From: Dehalococcoidia bacterium UBA1332 | Lineage (GTDB): Bacteria; Chloroflexota; Dehalococcoidia; Lucifugimonadales; Lucifugimonadaceae | Reading direction: 5' to 3' | Length of the DNA: 23,204 bases | Assembly (NCBI GenBank): GCA_002306745.1 | Contig: DBSW01000091.1 | Location: forward strand, 1-23,204 | In this document: piece after piece, positions 22,317 to 23,204 of the stretch | Layout: the number at the start of each line of letters is the position of its first letter | How positions within the stretch are numbered: the first letter of the stretch is position 1 | Translations under genes and position numbers: made by a program | The notes under the pieces: generated by a model | What the model was told of the DNA's origin: nothing | Database searches by the model: none | Seen by the model: only the letters and a program-made list of their open reading frames with translations

Positions 22317-23204
22317 CTAATTTAGATCATCAATAATCTCTTCATCGTCATCGACAAATTCCGGAGTGCCGGTATCGTTATTAGAATGTCGGAATGCTCT
22401 AACGCCTGCTGCAATACCAATCTGCCACGCTCGTGCTTCTCGTTTTAATGCTGATCGGAATTGATTCCCATATTCCCCGACTTTCCTAAACTTTTTCTGC
22501 CTCCTTCGAACTAACGTATTTGTGTTCTTTTGCGTGAGTTCGGATAGTTCACGCATGAGTGATCTTTTCAAAAGACGTGCGGCTTCTTCAGGAGCACCAT
22601 GAGCCCCTGATTCTGGTTCTGGGACGATGTCATCAACGATTTTCATATCTACGCAGTCGAGTGAGGTTAGCTTTAGAGCTCGAGCAACGTCAGAGGCTTT
22701 TGCTGGATCGCTCATTTCTGATTGGGCCCCTCTTTCGGGTGTGATTGGGGTGTATATGGCATTTTCTAGCATCAATACTCGATCAGTAAGTCCAAAGGCT
22801 AGAGCAGCTTCAGAGCCTCCTTCACCAATCAGTATTGAAAGCGTAGGGATTTTTGCTCGTCCCATCTGGTCGATCATTCTTGCAATAGCACTTGCTAGAC
22901 CGCGCTGTTCCATGTCTATACCAAGTCGGGGACCCGGTGAGTCAACGATAGAGATAACAGGTATTTTGAATGTTGTGGCTAGAACTACTCCCCGCCTAGC
23001 TTTGCGGAATCCTCCAGGAGTAATTTCACCCATTCGAAGCCCGTATGGATCATCTTTATGGACTGGTGCGGATTTTTGTTGAGCGACGATCATCACGCTT
23101 TGTCCCCCAAGTCTTCCTAGCCCAATGATTACCGATTGGTCATCAGAGTAGACACGGTCGCCATGTAGCTCGAAGAAATTAGCGAAAACTTTTTCTATAT
23201 AAAA
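22317..23204 (-). CDS. accA: Acetyl-CoA carboxylase carboxyltransferase, alpha subunit (5' partial)
   Basis: The frame runs from the stop at 22317 to the window edge, so the N-terminus is missing. Visible AccA segments are FFELHGDRVYSDD, IIGLGRLGGQSVMIVAQQK, FRKARRG, SIVDSPGPRLGIDMEQRG, LIGEGGSEAALAFG, ITPERGA and IVPEPESGAHGAPEEAA. With AccD it moves the carboxyl group from biotin to acetyl-CoA for fatty-acid synthesis. The family signature GEGGSGGAL reads GEGGSEAAL here. An extra basic region followed by a very acidic tail (about the last 15 residues) extends the C-terminus. The next upstream gene, perhaps accD, is outside. It is convergent with the HAD gene, 30 bases away. Confidence 0.9.
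   Translation of the reverse strand, partial: FYIEKVFANFFELHGDRVYSDDQSVIIGLGRLGGQSVMIVAQQKSAPVHKDDPYGLRMGEITPGGFRKARRGVVLATTFKIPVISIVDSPGPRLGIDMEQRGLASAIARMIDQMGRAKIPTLSILIGEGGSEAALAFGLTDRVLMLENAIYTPITPERGAQSEMSDPAKASDVARALKLTSLDCVDMKIVDDIVPEPESGAHGAPEEAARLLKRSLMRELSELTQKNTNTLVRRRQKKFRKVGEYGNQFRSALKREARAWQIGIAAGVRAFRHSNNDTGTPEFVDDDEEIIDDLN

Noticed and set aside
1..23204. CRISPR arrays, insertion sequences, prophage genes or a defence system
   Set aside because: No regularly spaced direct repeats, transposase or integrase, terminal inverted repeats flanked by target duplications, or nuclease/helicase genes were seen.

Overview
The window looks like a piece of a free-living bacterial chromosome, most likely a marine Chloroflexota of the SAR202 type. 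That placement is inference. It rests on ordinary single-copy bacterial genes (infC-rpmI-rplT, tsaD, accA), an aerobic heme-A pathway (ctaA-ctaB), a sortase in an apparently monoderm gene set, frequent TTG/GTG starts with weak Shine-Dalgarno sites, and three divergent enolase-superfamily (mandelate racemase/muconate lactonizing) genes within about 10.5 kb. Expansion of that family is known from SAR202 genomes. No phage, transposon, CRISPR or tRNA was found.

Left part (1-7000), housekeeping: the 3' end of infC, then rpmI and rplT on the plus strand; an exported or anchored alpha/beta hydrolase, ctaB and ctaA on the minus strand; a sortase (minus); tsaD (plus); and a small two-helix membrane protein of unknown function (minus). 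A clear intrinsic terminator at 7092-7134 separates this part from the next.

Middle part (7150-13430), a catabolic island with two parallel minus-strand modules: enolase-superfamily dehydratase 1 followed by an HpcH/HpaI aldolase, and enolase-superfamily dehydratase 2 followed by a dihydrodipicolinate-synthase-fold protein. Between them lie a plus-strand metallophosphoesterase and a short-chain dehydrogenase. The inferred logic is non-phosphorylative breakdown of sugar acids: oxidation (SDR), dehydration to a 2-keto-3-deoxy acid (dehydratases), then retro-aldol cleavage to pyruvate plus an aldehyde (HpcH/HpaI). The second 'aldolase' has lost the Schiff-base lysine, the catalytic tyrosine and the threonine pair of its family, so it probably does something else.

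Right part (13740-22290), continuing the island: a minus-strand run of enolase-superfamily member 3, two different EntS-like MFS transporters and a Cof-type HAD phosphatase whose start overlaps the transporter stop; a DHA2-like MFS transporter whose first membrane helix is encoded upstream of its first ATG, implying a non-standard start or a small lesion; and a plus-strand pair of D-2-hydroxyacid dehydrogenase and HAD phosphatase with overlapping ends. The intergenic DNA at 18425-18885 is rich in inverted repeats, and a 15-bp palindrome lies at 20436-20450. Both look like operator regions, although no regulator gene is in the window. The window ends inside accA (minus), which returns to core metabolism.
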